The notes under the pieces: generated by a model
Told to the model about the DNA's origin: nothing
Databases searched by the model: none
Seen by the model: the letters and a program-made list of their open reading frames with translations, nothing else
In this document: in pieces, positions 1 to 7,377 of the stretch
How positions within the stretch are numbered: the stretch's first letter is position 1
Layout of the letters: each line of letters starts with the position of its first letter
From: DUPQ01 sp022706885
GTDB taxonomy: Bacteria; Bacillota; Clostridia; DUPQ01
Length of the DNA: 64,000 nucleotides
Direction of reading: 5' to 3'
Assembly (NCBI GenBank): GCA_022706885.1
Contig: JAKJBR010000002.1
Coordinates: forward strand, 62,001 to 126,000
Made by a program: the position numbers and the translations under genes

Positions 1-1
1 C

Positions 2-244
2 AGTACCAACTCGGATTTGTCACCGATAACATCCGGACTGAGTCTTTATGAGCTTAGAGCAATGATTAAAAATATTTGGGGTACTCAAATTTGTCATGGG
101 ATTTCGGTAGACAGCGGAGATTCAACGCAGATAGTGACCAAAGAAAATAATGTTAGGAAATGTATCAGAACAGGCGACTGGCAGAGTAGCCCCGGAGTAT
201 ATCAGCCAAGAAATGTATATACGATGATTTGCGCTCAAGTATGA
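2..244 (+). CDS. C-terminal end of an unidentified protein (cut by window edge)
   Basis: The frame is open from the left edge to the TGA at 242-244, giving about 80 residues. I do not recognise the protein. The visible part is rich in Gly, Ser, Asn and Cys. The Shine-Dalgarno site of the next gene (AAAGGAAA, about 248-255) starts immediately after the stop, as expected for co-transcribed genes. A TTG at 17 could be read as a start, but nothing before it looks like a ribosome site, so a tail of a longer gene is more likely. A competing frame ends at 49-51 and is the alternative. Confidence 0.4.
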   Translation, partial: STNSDLSPITSGLSLYELRAMIKNIWGTQICHGISVDSGDSTQIVTKENNVRKCIRTGDWQSSPGVYQPRNVYTMICAQV

Positions 245-265
245 AAAGGAAAGGAAACAAATGAC

Positions 266-1618
266 ATGAAAAAAAGCATGGCGGTATTGCTGATTGTAAC
301 AATTTTGTCGCTCACGGCCTGCAATATCGGAAGCGAACCCGCAAAAGAGTCCAGGGAAGGATCCTTTATTTACATCGTAAAAGACAATGAAGTGACAATC
401 ATAAAATATGACGGCACGGAAGAAACAGTGATAATACCTGATAGAATTTCCAATAAGCCTGTAGCATGTATCAAAGACAAGGCTTTTTCCGCATGTTCGC
501 ACGTAAAAGAAGTATTCATACCAGAGAGCGTAAAGAGAGTAGGAGTCTGTGCCTTTGATGATACTGAATGGTACAAGAGTCTCAAGGATGAATTTGTTGT
601 CGTAGGCGACGGGGTACTGATTAAATGTAATCAGACCAGTAAAGATATAGTGATACCGGAAGGCGTGAAAAGTCTTTCTTCAACATTTTACAAGGCAGGG
701 GACGGAGGTTTCTTCGATGCCGTCATATACCTGCCCGCCACATTGAAAAAGATAGATGATTACGCATTCTATAAAGCGTTCGGACATATCATTGTATGTA
801 ATACGGAGCAGATAGAGGAGATAGGTCAAAGTGCGTTTGAAGACAGCACCGTAGACCGTATCATAATATCCGATAAACTGAAAAGCATCAAGGACAGGGC
901 TTTCGCAACAACCGATAAAACGGTAAAACGTTCAATGACGATTGAAATGACAGGCGGCGGATATTATGTTGGTACGCAAAAAAAGGTTAAACTTCCGTTT
1001 GCAACATCATTGGGAAAAGATATTTTTTATGGACTCGACGGCAACATGGAAACAGTTAAATTCGAAGACGGGACCACTGCGATAACCAAAGACATGCTGA
1101 CCTGTTTGCAGTCGTTTGCAAAATTCTTCATTCCAGGGGAAGTGACATGTATCGAAAAGGACATATTTCCCGAAGGAGCGATAATATATACCGAAGCCGG
1201 AAGCGCCGCTGAAAAATATGCTAAAGATAATTCTGTCAAAGTACTCATTTTGCCGGAGAGTTTTAAGGACAGGGCATTGGAAAAACTGCTTATTCCGGCT
1301 TTTCTTTCGGCCGATCTTGAGTTTACATATGACAATATGCAGATAATTACGTCGATTCAGATTCGCGACCAAGTGGAGGGCAATGTTTATGATCATTACC
1401 GTGTCTATGTGATAGTGCAAGCTGCAACCGGCGCCAAAGGCATAGAACACATACTGAAGCAAGATAATGTAAAGAGTCTTGAGGATCTTAAGTTTTTCAC
1501 CAAACTGGAATATTTGTTACTCGAATCCGCGATTATCGACGGGTCCGTCGATTGTGCCGTTCTGAAAAGTATGCCCGCTCTTAAAGAAGCGGTGGTGAAT
1601 AACGAATCATTAAAATAA
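266..1618 (+). CDS. Lipoprotein with BspA-type leucine-rich-like repeats
   Basis: A 450-residue exported lipoprotein. Residues 1-18 form a signal peptide ending in lipobox LTAC, with lipidated Cys19. From about residue 40 there are repeats of the LRR_5/BspA kind: short segments in which an inserted beta strand (IIPDRI, FIPESV, VIPEGV, YLPATL) is followed by an AF or AFYKA turn. The last 80 residues (from about 370) form a different region with further leucine-rich strands. BspA-like proteins of gut Firmicutes are usually surface proteins in adhesion or ligand binding; the ligand here is unknown. The start at 266 follows AAAGGAAA. The ATG at 261 hits a stop after two codons and is excluded. 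Confidence 0.8.
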   Translation: MKKSMAVLLIVTILSLTACNIGSEPAKESREGSFIYIVKDNEVTIIKYDGTEETVIIPDRISNKPVACIKDKAFSACSHVKEVFIPESVKRVGVCAFDDTEWYKSLKDEFVVVGDGVLIKCNQTSKDIVIPEGVKSLSSTFYKAGDGGFFDAVIYLPATLKKIDDYAFYKAFGHIIVCNTEQIEEIGQSAFEDSTVDRIIISDKLKSIKDRAFATTDKTVKRSMTIEMTGGGYYVGTQKKVKLPFATSLGKDIFYGLDGNMETVKFEDGTTAITKDMLTCLQSFAKFFIPGEVTCIEKDIFPEGAIIYTEAGSAAEKYAKDNSVKVLILPESFKDRALEKLLIPAFLSADLEFTYDNMQIITSIQIRDQVEGNVYDHYRVYVIVQAATGAKGIEHILKQDNVKSLEDLKFFTKLEYLLLESAIIDGSVDCAVLKSMPALKEAVVNNESLK

Positions 1619-1772
1619 TGATTGCGGAAGGCGATTGCCTAAGCAGTTATAAAAGCAGTCTGTTTTTAGGACGAAAAAGAGAAATATATGTAAAGAGCAG
1701 TCGTCCTCTGTTTTTATTATGCGCGTAAAAGCATAATAAACATTGCCCGGCGGGATAAGGACGATACACGGA

Positions 1773-1788
1773 ACCTTGAGTTTCCGTA
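1773..1788. repeat. Left terminal inverted repeat of IS remnant
   Basis: ACCTTGAGTTTCCGTA, the exact reverse complement of 2325-2340. Both copies point outward as expected for IS ends. Confidence 0.65.
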
Positions 1789-2009
1789 AAATGCACTCGA
1801 AACCGGATAATTGACCGGTTTTTGAGGTTAGCTTTAAGACTATAGAGGAATGATTAGTAAAATTGCATATAAAAGTCTCTAAAACCGGAGTTTTGCGTAT
1901 GAAAATCAGTTCCCACTATGTCGGAACTTTTCATGAGTATTCAATTTTGTATAGCTCAGGATAAAAAACTGAAGGCTAATTGTCTGTACTTTTGACGCTT
2001 AACGTTGAA

Positions 2010-2303
2010 TCACCCTCTTACACCCATACGTGCATAAGAGAGTATTTTCAATTTACCTTTGGCTATACGGTAATAGTAAAATTGCATCTTCTGCTTAAGC
2101 GGTGCTGCTCTAGATAATATCTCAATCTTTAGTGAGTTGTGTACACTCTTCATGGACATTAAAGCAAGGAAAGTCATGTAGGCTGTTATCATAAAAGTCA
2201 AAGACCTAATTGACACCATACTTCTCACTCTGAACTTTTCAAAGCCGAATATCTGCTTCTTGGAACGGAAGTATTCCTCATTTTCAATAGAAAATACAGA
2301 TGT
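2010..2303 (-). pseudogene. Transposase C-terminal remnant (IS4/IS1634-like)
   Basis: The minus frame is open from about 2303 to the stop at 2010 and reads as about 97 residues of a DDE transposase tail. It has the segment EEYFRSKKQIFGFEKFRVRS, typical of the region after the catalytic Glu in IS4/IS1634 transposases, then a hydrophobic stretch (MITAYMTFLAL) and a basic end. An in-frame stop (TAA) sits just upstream of the recognisable part, so the N-terminal catalytic domain is missing. The fragment starts about 20 bp inside the right terminal repeat, which places the deletion junction at roughly 2303-2325. Confidence 0.65.
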
Positions 2304-2324
2304 TTAAATCGATAGGTGAAAAAG

Positions 2325-2340
2325 TACGGAAACTCAAGGT
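2325..2340. repeat. Right terminal inverted repeat of IS remnant
   Basis: TACGGAAACTCAAGGT, the exact reverse complement of 1773-1788, lying just upstream of the truncated transposase frame. Confidence 0.65.
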
Positions 2341-2452
2341 ACGCCTCCGTAGTAGAGTATAGTTGGCAAAAAAAACAAATAATGCTATCATAATGTAGCA
2401 TAGTAAACACTTTAGAACAAAAAATTTTTTACCCAAAATTGGAGTTTGAGAG

Positions 2453-4075
2453 ATGAGAAAAAGAAATTTATTTTTATTAACATTCATTTTTATTACCGTA
2501 ATGATTTTAACTTCATGTACTAAAACAAATGAAGAAACACCGAAACCCGTTATTACGGTTTTACCTGACGAAAAACCGAATGTTATAGATATATCCGATA
2601 AAACGGGGTTTGATTTCAAAATATATTATGACGGGAAAGATGAGTTTGCTAACTTTACAAATTTGTATTTTGAATATGACAATAAAAAGACGGAAGTAAT
2701 TGAAAGTATAAAATTAAGTGAAAACGGTATACCTGTCGTAATAAAAGAAGATATTGATTTTGACGGTAAATATGAACTTATAATTTATTTACAGGAAAAA
2801 ACGGAGATGTACTACAAGGAAAAAATATGTTTTTTAGACTATGACAGTAAAAAAGAATTATCGATAGAGCAAATAAATCAAAGATTAAGCGAAGACGGGA
2901 AGTTGGAAATAAAAACTTGTCTTGAAAAAAAAGCATTTGAAAATGAAGATATTGTTTTGTCTTATCTGAAGAGAAAAAAAGAAGTACCGGAAGTTAATAT
3001 AGAGGACAATAGAGCATTTAGACTTGTTGAAGATATATCAAAAAAAGGCAGTAATATTACAGTAGAGATATATGAAGATATAATTGTTAAGAGACTAAAT
3101 TATACCGATAATTTACCGTTAACCGTATGTGAAGCAAAAAAAGAGTTTGTCAAAAACAATACGGAATTGATTAAAATAACTAAAAATAATAAAGGTATGC
3201 TCATAAACACCAACGGCTCATATATCTTGGATTACAAAGATGTTAATGAAGATAATGTTGAAGATATCATATTAATCAACGGTATAAACGGGAATATTTC
3301 AAAAGATAATGTATATTACTTAAACGGTGCAAATCTTGAAAAGCAGGATGTTTATGTATGTGAAACAATGCATAAAACGCCGGACGAATATCCTCTGCAA
3401 CTGATACAACTCAATCCGGAGATAATCGGAGCTGATGCTAAGCGAATATATTTAGCATTAAGAAATAACGAAGTATTTTATCTTAATACCCATATGTTGT
3501 CGGGGCCGGCAGTAGTCTGTGTTGTAAAAGATTTTAATGCTGACGGATATAATGAAATTTTGCTGAGATCTGATCCAATCACAACATATGGAGAAACAAG
3601 ACAGATTGGTTTATATAACGAAAAGGACTTTAAAGAAATTCCCTTTTCTTCGGAATCGGTTTTTGATGTTATTGCCGATACAATAGAGTATAACGCTGAA
3701 TATTCAGAAAAAGAACAAGCATGTTTTGTTACTGTAACGGATAAGAATAACAACGGTCAAATAGTAATAAAGATTTCTTCCGATAAGGTTAAACCTGATT
3801 TCAATATTTTTTATAGCGAATGGCTGACCTGCGATATTGTTAATAACGGTATTACGGAAGAACCGTGGCTTTGTTTAAGTGAAAAAGAGCCGACTGAAAA
3901 AGCAATGTCTCTTACAATATTAAGTGTTAAAGTGATATATGAAATGAAAAACGGTGAATTTACTGTAAAGGATATAGAATATACGGTCTCAGACGGTTAT
4001 TTGAATTTCCCCAACTTTTCTGATAAGTATAAATTTGAAATAGTGGAAAATACTATCAGATATTCTAAACCTTAA
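2453..4075 (+). CDS. Lipoprotein with FG-GAP/VCBS-like Asp-rich loops
   Basis: A 540-residue lipoprotein with signal peptide 1-21, lipobox LTSC and Cys22. Several loops of the form D-x-(D/N)-x-(D/N)-G-x-x-(E/D)-(I/L) occur: DIDFDGKYEL, DVNEDNVEDI and DFNADGYNEI. These resemble the calcium-binding turns of FG-GAP/VCBS beta-propeller repeats. The mature part is acidic and probably sits outside the membrane. A second lipoprotein at 49833-51095 has the same architecture (DINGDGNGEL, DLDNDGIKEI), and both are followed by a small antitoxin-like ORF. Codon use is clearly more AT-rich than in neighbouring housekeeping genes, which hints at accessory origin. The function is unknown. Confidence 0.75.
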   Translation: MRKRNLFLLTFIFITVMILTSCTKTNEETPKPVITVLPDEKPNVIDISDKTGFDFKIYYDGKDEFANFTNLYFEYDNKKTEVIESIKLSENGIPVVIKEDIDFDGKYELIIYLQEKTEMYYKEKICFLDYDSKKELSIEQINQRLSEDGKLEIKTCLEKKAFENEDIVLSYLKRKKEVPEVNIEDNRAFRLVEDISKKGSNITVEIYEDIIVKRLNYTDNLPLTVCEAKKEFVKNNTELIKITKNNKGMLINTNGSYILDYKDVNEDNVEDIILINGINGNISKDNVYYLNGANLEKQDVYVCETMHKTPDEYPLQLIQLNPEIIGADAKRIYLALRNNEVFYLNTHMLSGPAVVCVVKDFNADGYNEILLRSDPITTYGETRQIGLYNEKDFKEIPFSSESVFDVIADTIEYNAEYSEKEQACFVTVTDKNNNGQIVIKISSDKVKPDFNIFYSEWLTCDIVNNGITEEPWLCLSEKEPTEKAMSLTILSVKVIYEMKNGEFTVKDIEYTVSDGYLNFPNFSDKYKFEIVENTIRYSKP

Positions 4076-4093
4076 GAAAGCAGGTACCCGGTA

Positions 4094-4258
4094 GTGGATA
4101 CAAAGGAACATACAAAGAATATTTTACCGGATATGCGAACGCTATCTGTGGAGCAAATGAATACGGAATTAGAAAAAGGATATGCGGATATTTTAGAAGG
4201 ACGTACTAAACAGGCAAGTAAGGTATTTACGGATATTCGTAAGGCATATAATCTATAA
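4094..4258 (+). CDS. Small antitoxin-like protein (RelB/DinJ C-terminal type)
   Basis: A 54-residue frame with GTG start at 4094 and stop at 4256-4258. AAAGCAGG lies about 9 nt upstream. The C-terminal half (ELEKGYADILEGRTKQA, then F-x-D-I-R-K-A-Y) resembles the conserved tail of small type II antitoxins in Clostridia, where the E-x-G-x-x-D-x-x-x-G-R-T segment precedes the toxin-binding end. The frame begins 18 nt after the lipoprotein stop, in the same register, so it could be translated from that message. No toxin gene follows. It may be an orphan antitoxin or a remnant. Confidence 0.5.
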   Translation: MDTKEHTKNILPDMRTLSVEQMNTELEKGYADILEGRTKQASKVFTDIRKAYNL

Positions 4259-4276
4259 TTTTTTTGTATGTATATC

Positions 4277-4438
4277 TCAGTTCAGGCTTTTCTTTAATTC
4301 GTTAAAATCAACGGCTGTTTCGTTGTTTATCCTGTTTGCTTCTTTCAGCATTTGAATATCTGTTTCATCCGGTTCAACTTCCTCTATTTTTGCCATTTCG
4401 GTCTCAAATTCCTTTTTAGTCAGTTGTTTATTTTCCAT
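4277..4438 (-). CDS. Small acidic antitoxin-like protein
   Basis: A 53-residue minus-strand protein. I chose the ATG at 4436-4438 over an upstream start at 4492 because GAGAGGA lies at the right distance before it. The sequence is acidic and helical (EVEPDETDIQMLKEA in the middle) and ends in DFNELKKSL, the kind of short linear tail seen in type II antitoxins. It is convergent with the antitoxin-like ORF at 4094-4258, 18 bp apart. No adjacent toxin is visible. The functional call is only by resemblance. Confidence 0.55.
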   Translation of the reverse strand: MENKQLTKKEFETEMAKIEEVEPDETDIQMLKEANRINNETAVDFNELKKSLN

Positions 4439-4548
4439 GAAATCCTCTCTTTTGATACTCTTTAACTCACAGCTGTTGAGTGTGTGTATCATATCATATA
4501 TGAGTGCAGACTTTAAGTATTTATTTTCAAAAACTAATGCAAACCGTG

Positions 4549-4577
4549 TTGAAAAAATAACATCGGCATGTTAGAAT
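4549..4577 (+). promoter_or_regulatory. Sigma-A-type promoter of the 2-oxoacid dehydrogenase operon
   Basis: TTGAAA at 4549-4554, a 17-bp spacer and TAGAAT at 4572-4577, 45 bp before the E2 start. The -10 element lies inside the palindrome at 4567-4585. Confidence 0.65.
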
Positions 4578-4585
4578 CTAACATG
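4567..4585. promoter_or_regulatory. 19-bp perfect palindrome over the -10 element (operator candidate)
   Basis: CATGTTAGAATCTAACATG: two 9-bp arms around a central A. It covers the -10 and the probable transcription start, the classic position for a repressor site. The DeoR-family protein at the end of the same operon is a candidate ligand, but this is inference. Confidence 0.6.
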
Positions 4586-4622
4586 GTGCAATTCTTGTAT
4601 TTAAACGAATGGAGGAGTATAA

Positions 4623-5942
4623 ATGGCAACAGCAGTTATTATGCCGAGACAGGGAAATACCGTAGAATCCTGCGTGGTTTCCAAGTGGCACAAGAAAAAA
4701 GGCGATAAGGTAAATATCGGCGATATTTTGTTTACCTATGAAACGGATAAGGCTACTTTTGATGAAGAAGCAAAAGTGGAAGGAATACTTTTAGAAACAT
4801 ATTTTGAAGAGGGCGACGATGTCACATGCCTTTTGAATATGTGCGTTATAGGGGAACCCGGGGAAGATATATCTTCATTTGCTCCGGGCGGTGAACAGCC
4901 GGTTGAGCAATCGGTTGAAAAGCCTGAAGAAGAAGTTAAGGTTGAGAAGGAAAGTGTCCGGGTACAGACAACGGTTACCGACCAACTTAAGATATCTCCC
5001 AGAGCCAGAGCGTTAGCAGAGAAGACCCATGTGGATGTATCATATGCTACCGCAACCGGTCCCGACGGCAGAGTGATAGAAAGAGACATACAGGCACTTG
5101 TAAAAGAAGGAGTGAAAGTTACTCCTGCGGCAAAGGCCGGTTATGACAAGGCTGCTCAATATGATGCAACGGGTATAGGGGGAAGAGTAACGGTGGAAGA
5201 TTTAAGTAAAGGAAAAATAGCTGTTTCTGCCGATGAAATAAGTACCGCCGACTATACCGAAGAGAAGTTGAGTAATATAAGGAAGGTTATTGCCAGAACA
5301 ATGTATTCTTCGTTATCGGGAATGGCTCAGCTGACAATGAATGCTGTTTTCGATGCCACAAGTATAATGAACTTCAGGGCTATGGTTAAGGCATACGGCG
5401 AAAGGTTAGGGCTGGCAAATATAACTTTGAATGATGTAATAGTATATGCAACAGCAAAAACATTATTGTTACATAAGGATTTGAATGCTCATTTCAACGG
5501 AGAAACAATCAAAAGATTCAATGTTGTCAATATGGGTGTTGCTACCGATACTCCCAGGGGTCTTATGGTTCCTACATTATTCAACTGCGACAAGTTATCA
5601 CTTAATGAGATATCTGTTGCTGTAAGGGATTTGGCAGGCAAATGCAGAAGCGGCAGCATAAACCCCGATTTATTGACAGGAGGAACCTTTACCATAAGCA
5701 ATTTGGGTAATTTAGGAGTGGAAACCTTTACTCCCATAATCAATCCTCCTCAGACGGCAATTTTAGGTGTCTGCGGACTTACTACACGCATTAAGGAAGA
5801 AAACGGACAGATTAAAACTTATCAGGCAATGGGTCTGTCACTGACAATAGATCACAGAATAGTTGACGGAGCACCGGCGGCAAGATTCTTAAAAGATTTA
5901 TGTAATAATCTTGAGAATTTTGAAACCATGGGGGCAAAGTAG
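4623..5942 (+). CDS. 2-oxoacid dehydrogenase E2 (dihydrolipoamide acyltransferase)
   Basis: This 439-residue protein is the core acyltransferase that moves the acyl group from lipoyl-lysine to CoA. A lipoyl domain (about 1-78) carries the ETDKAT motif with Lys43 as lipoylation site. It is followed by an acidic linker and two successive E3/E1-binding domains (about 123-160, SPRARALAEK; about 165-197, TPAAKAGYDK), then the catalytic domain (about 212-435) with DHRIVDG, giving His411 and Asp415 of the HxxxD active site. GGAGGAG precedes the start. It is first in an operon with E3 and E1. The substrate (pyruvate, acetoin or a branched 2-oxoacid) cannot be read from sequence. Having two peripheral-subunit-binding domains is unusual. 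Confidence 0.92.
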   Translation: MATAVIMPRQGNTVESCVVSKWHKKKGDKVNIGDILFTYETDKATFDEEAKVEGILLETYFEEGDDVTCLLNMCVIGEPGEDISSFAPGGEQPVEQSVEKPEEEVKVEKESVRVQTTVTDQLKISPRARALAEKTHVDVSYATATGPDGRVIERDIQALVKEGVKVTPAAKAGYDKAAQYDATGIGGRVTVEDLSKGKIAVSADEISTADYTEEKLSNIRKVIARTMYSSLSGMAQLTMNAVFDATSIMNFRAMVKAYGERLGLANITLNDVIVYATAKTLLLHKDLNAHFNGETIKRFNVVNMGVATDTPRGLMVPTLFNCDKLSLNEISVAVRDLAGKCRSGSINPDLLTGGTFTISNLGNLGVETFTPIINPPQTAILGVCGLTTRIKEENGQIKTYQAMGLSLTIDHRIVDGAPAARFLKDLCNNLENFETMGAK

Positions 5943-5955
5943 AAAGGAAGCGGAT

Positions 5956-7323
5956 ATGAAATACGACTTAATAGTTATAGGGGGCGGTCCGGCCGGATAT
6001 TTAGGTGCGGAAAGAGCTGCGGAGAAAGGGCTGAATGTACTGCTGTTTGAAAAGCGTTACATCGGAGGAGTTTGCTTAAATGAAGGATGTGTGCCTTCCA
6101 AAGCCTTACTTCACAGTGCAAAGATATATGATTACACAAAACATTCCGATCAGTACGGAATTAAAGTGACCGACTCTACATTGGACCAGGAGGCTGTAAT
6201 TAAAAGAAAGAATAAAGTGGTCAGAACTTTGGTAGCCGGAGTAAAAGGGACTTTGAAAAGAAACAAAGTCACGGTGGTAGAAAAGGTTGCAAAGATTGAA
6301 AAAAAATCTTCTGACGGTTTTGTGGTAAGTGCCGAAGGTGAACTTTATACGGCGGACAGGCTGCTTATATGCTCCGGTTCGGAACCCATAATGCCTCCCA
6401 TTCCCGGACTTCATGAAGGCTATCAAAAGGGGTTTGTACTTACCAACAGAGAGATTTTGGATCTTACGGTAATACCGGAAACTCTTGTTGTTGTAGGAGG
6501 AGGAGTTATAGGGCTGGAAATGGCTTCCTATTTCAACTCTGCGGGAAGCAAGGTTACGGTTGTGGAGATGCTCAATAAGATAGGCGGCCCCATTGACGAC
6601 GAGATATCGGATCTTTTACGTAAAGAATATGAGAAAAAAGGAATAATGTTTAATCTTGAAAGTAAAGTAACGTCCTTTACCGACAAATCGGTCATATTCG
6701 AAAAAGAGGGAAAGAATGTGGAGATTGAGTGTGAAAAAGTGCTGATAAGCATAGGCAGAAGACCTTCCACCAAAAACCTGGGACTGGAGAATATAGGGGT
6801 GGAGACCGATAAACGGGGCGCCGTTATTACCGACCGTTTCGGATGTACTAATGTTGCGGAAGTTTATGCCGCAGGCGATGTAAACGGCATATCCATGCTT
6901 GCGCATACCGCTTACAGAGAAGCGGAAGTATGTGTAAATAACATTACCGGTAAAAAAGACATAATGAGATATACCGCTATACCTGCCGTGATATATACCA
7001 ATCCCGAAGTGGCAATGGTCGGAGAGACCGAAGCTTCAGCCAGGCAGAAAAATATGGATTTTGAAGCGGTTACCATATCCATGAAATATTCCGGAAGGTA
7101 TGTTGCGGAAAATGAAGGCGGAAACGGTATATGTAAAGCATTGAGAGAAAAAAGCACAAACAGACTTATAGGTGTAAGCCTTATAGGCAACTATGCTTCG
7201 GAACTCATTTACGGAGCAGCCATGATGATTGAATCGCAGATGACGGTGGAAGATTTGAAGGAATTGGTATTCCCTCATCCTACCGTATGCGAGATTATAA
7301 GGGAAGCGCTGTTTGCATTTTAA
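5956..7323 (+). CDS. lpdA: Dihydrolipoamide dehydrogenase (E3)
   Basis: A 455-residue FAD-dependent disulfide oxidoreductase that reoxidises dihydrolipoamide with NAD+. An N-terminal dinucleotide-binding motif (IGGGPAGY, from about residue 8) is followed by the redox-active CLNEGC (Cys40, Cys45), a second NAD-binding GGGVIGLE motif, the FAD motif YAAGDVNG, and the dimer-interface HPTVCE with His441 and Glu446 as catalytic pair. There is no N-terminal lipoyl domain. I chose the ATG at 5956, preceded by AGAAAGGAAG, rather than 5911, which would run into the E2 gene. The 13-nt gap to E2 supports co-translation. Confidence 0.93.
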   Translation: MKYDLIVIGGGPAGYLGAERAAEKGLNVLLFEKRYIGGVCLNEGCVPSKALLHSAKIYDYTKHSDQYGIKVTDSTLDQEAVIKRKNKVVRTLVAGVKGTLKRNKVTVVEKVAKIEKKSSDGFVVSAEGELYTADRLLICSGSEPIMPPIPGLHEGYQKGFVLTNREILDLTVIPETLVVVGGGVIGLEMASYFNSAGSKVTVVEMLNKIGGPIDDEISDLLRKEYEKKGIMFNLESKVTSFTDKSVIFEKEGKNVEIECEKVLISIGRRPSTKNLGLENIGVETDKRGAVITDRFGCTNVAEVYAAGDVNGISMLAHTAYREAEVCVNNITGKKDIMRYTAIPAVIYTNPEVAMVGETEASARQKNMDFEAVTISMKYSGRYVAENEGGNGICKALREKSTNRLIGVSLIGNYASELIYGAAMMIESQMTVEDLKELVFPHPTVCEIIREALFAF

Positions 7324-7377
7324 TGTATAGCAAAGTGCAGATTTAATGTGAAATACAATATAAAAGGAGATTAAAAA

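Larger units (their letters stand above)
1773..2340. mobile_element. Decayed IS element with both terminal inverted repeats (MITE-like)
   Basis: A perfect 16-bp inverted pair, ACCTTGAGTTTCCGTA at 1773-1788 and its complement at 2325-2340, encloses 568 bp that contain only the C-terminal part of a transposase on the minus strand. The element has apparently lost most of the transposase by internal deletion and cannot move by itself. I see no target-site duplication. The block fills most of the 834-bp gap between the lipoprotein genes ending at 1618 and starting at 2453; outside it I see no gene. Assignment to the IS4/IS1634 superfamily is inferred from the protein fragment. Confidence 0.65.

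Noticed and set aside
1007..1462. 151-residue antisense frame inside the BspA-like lipoprotein gene
   Set aside because: Composition is that of a shadow frame and the sense product has a signal peptide and repeats.
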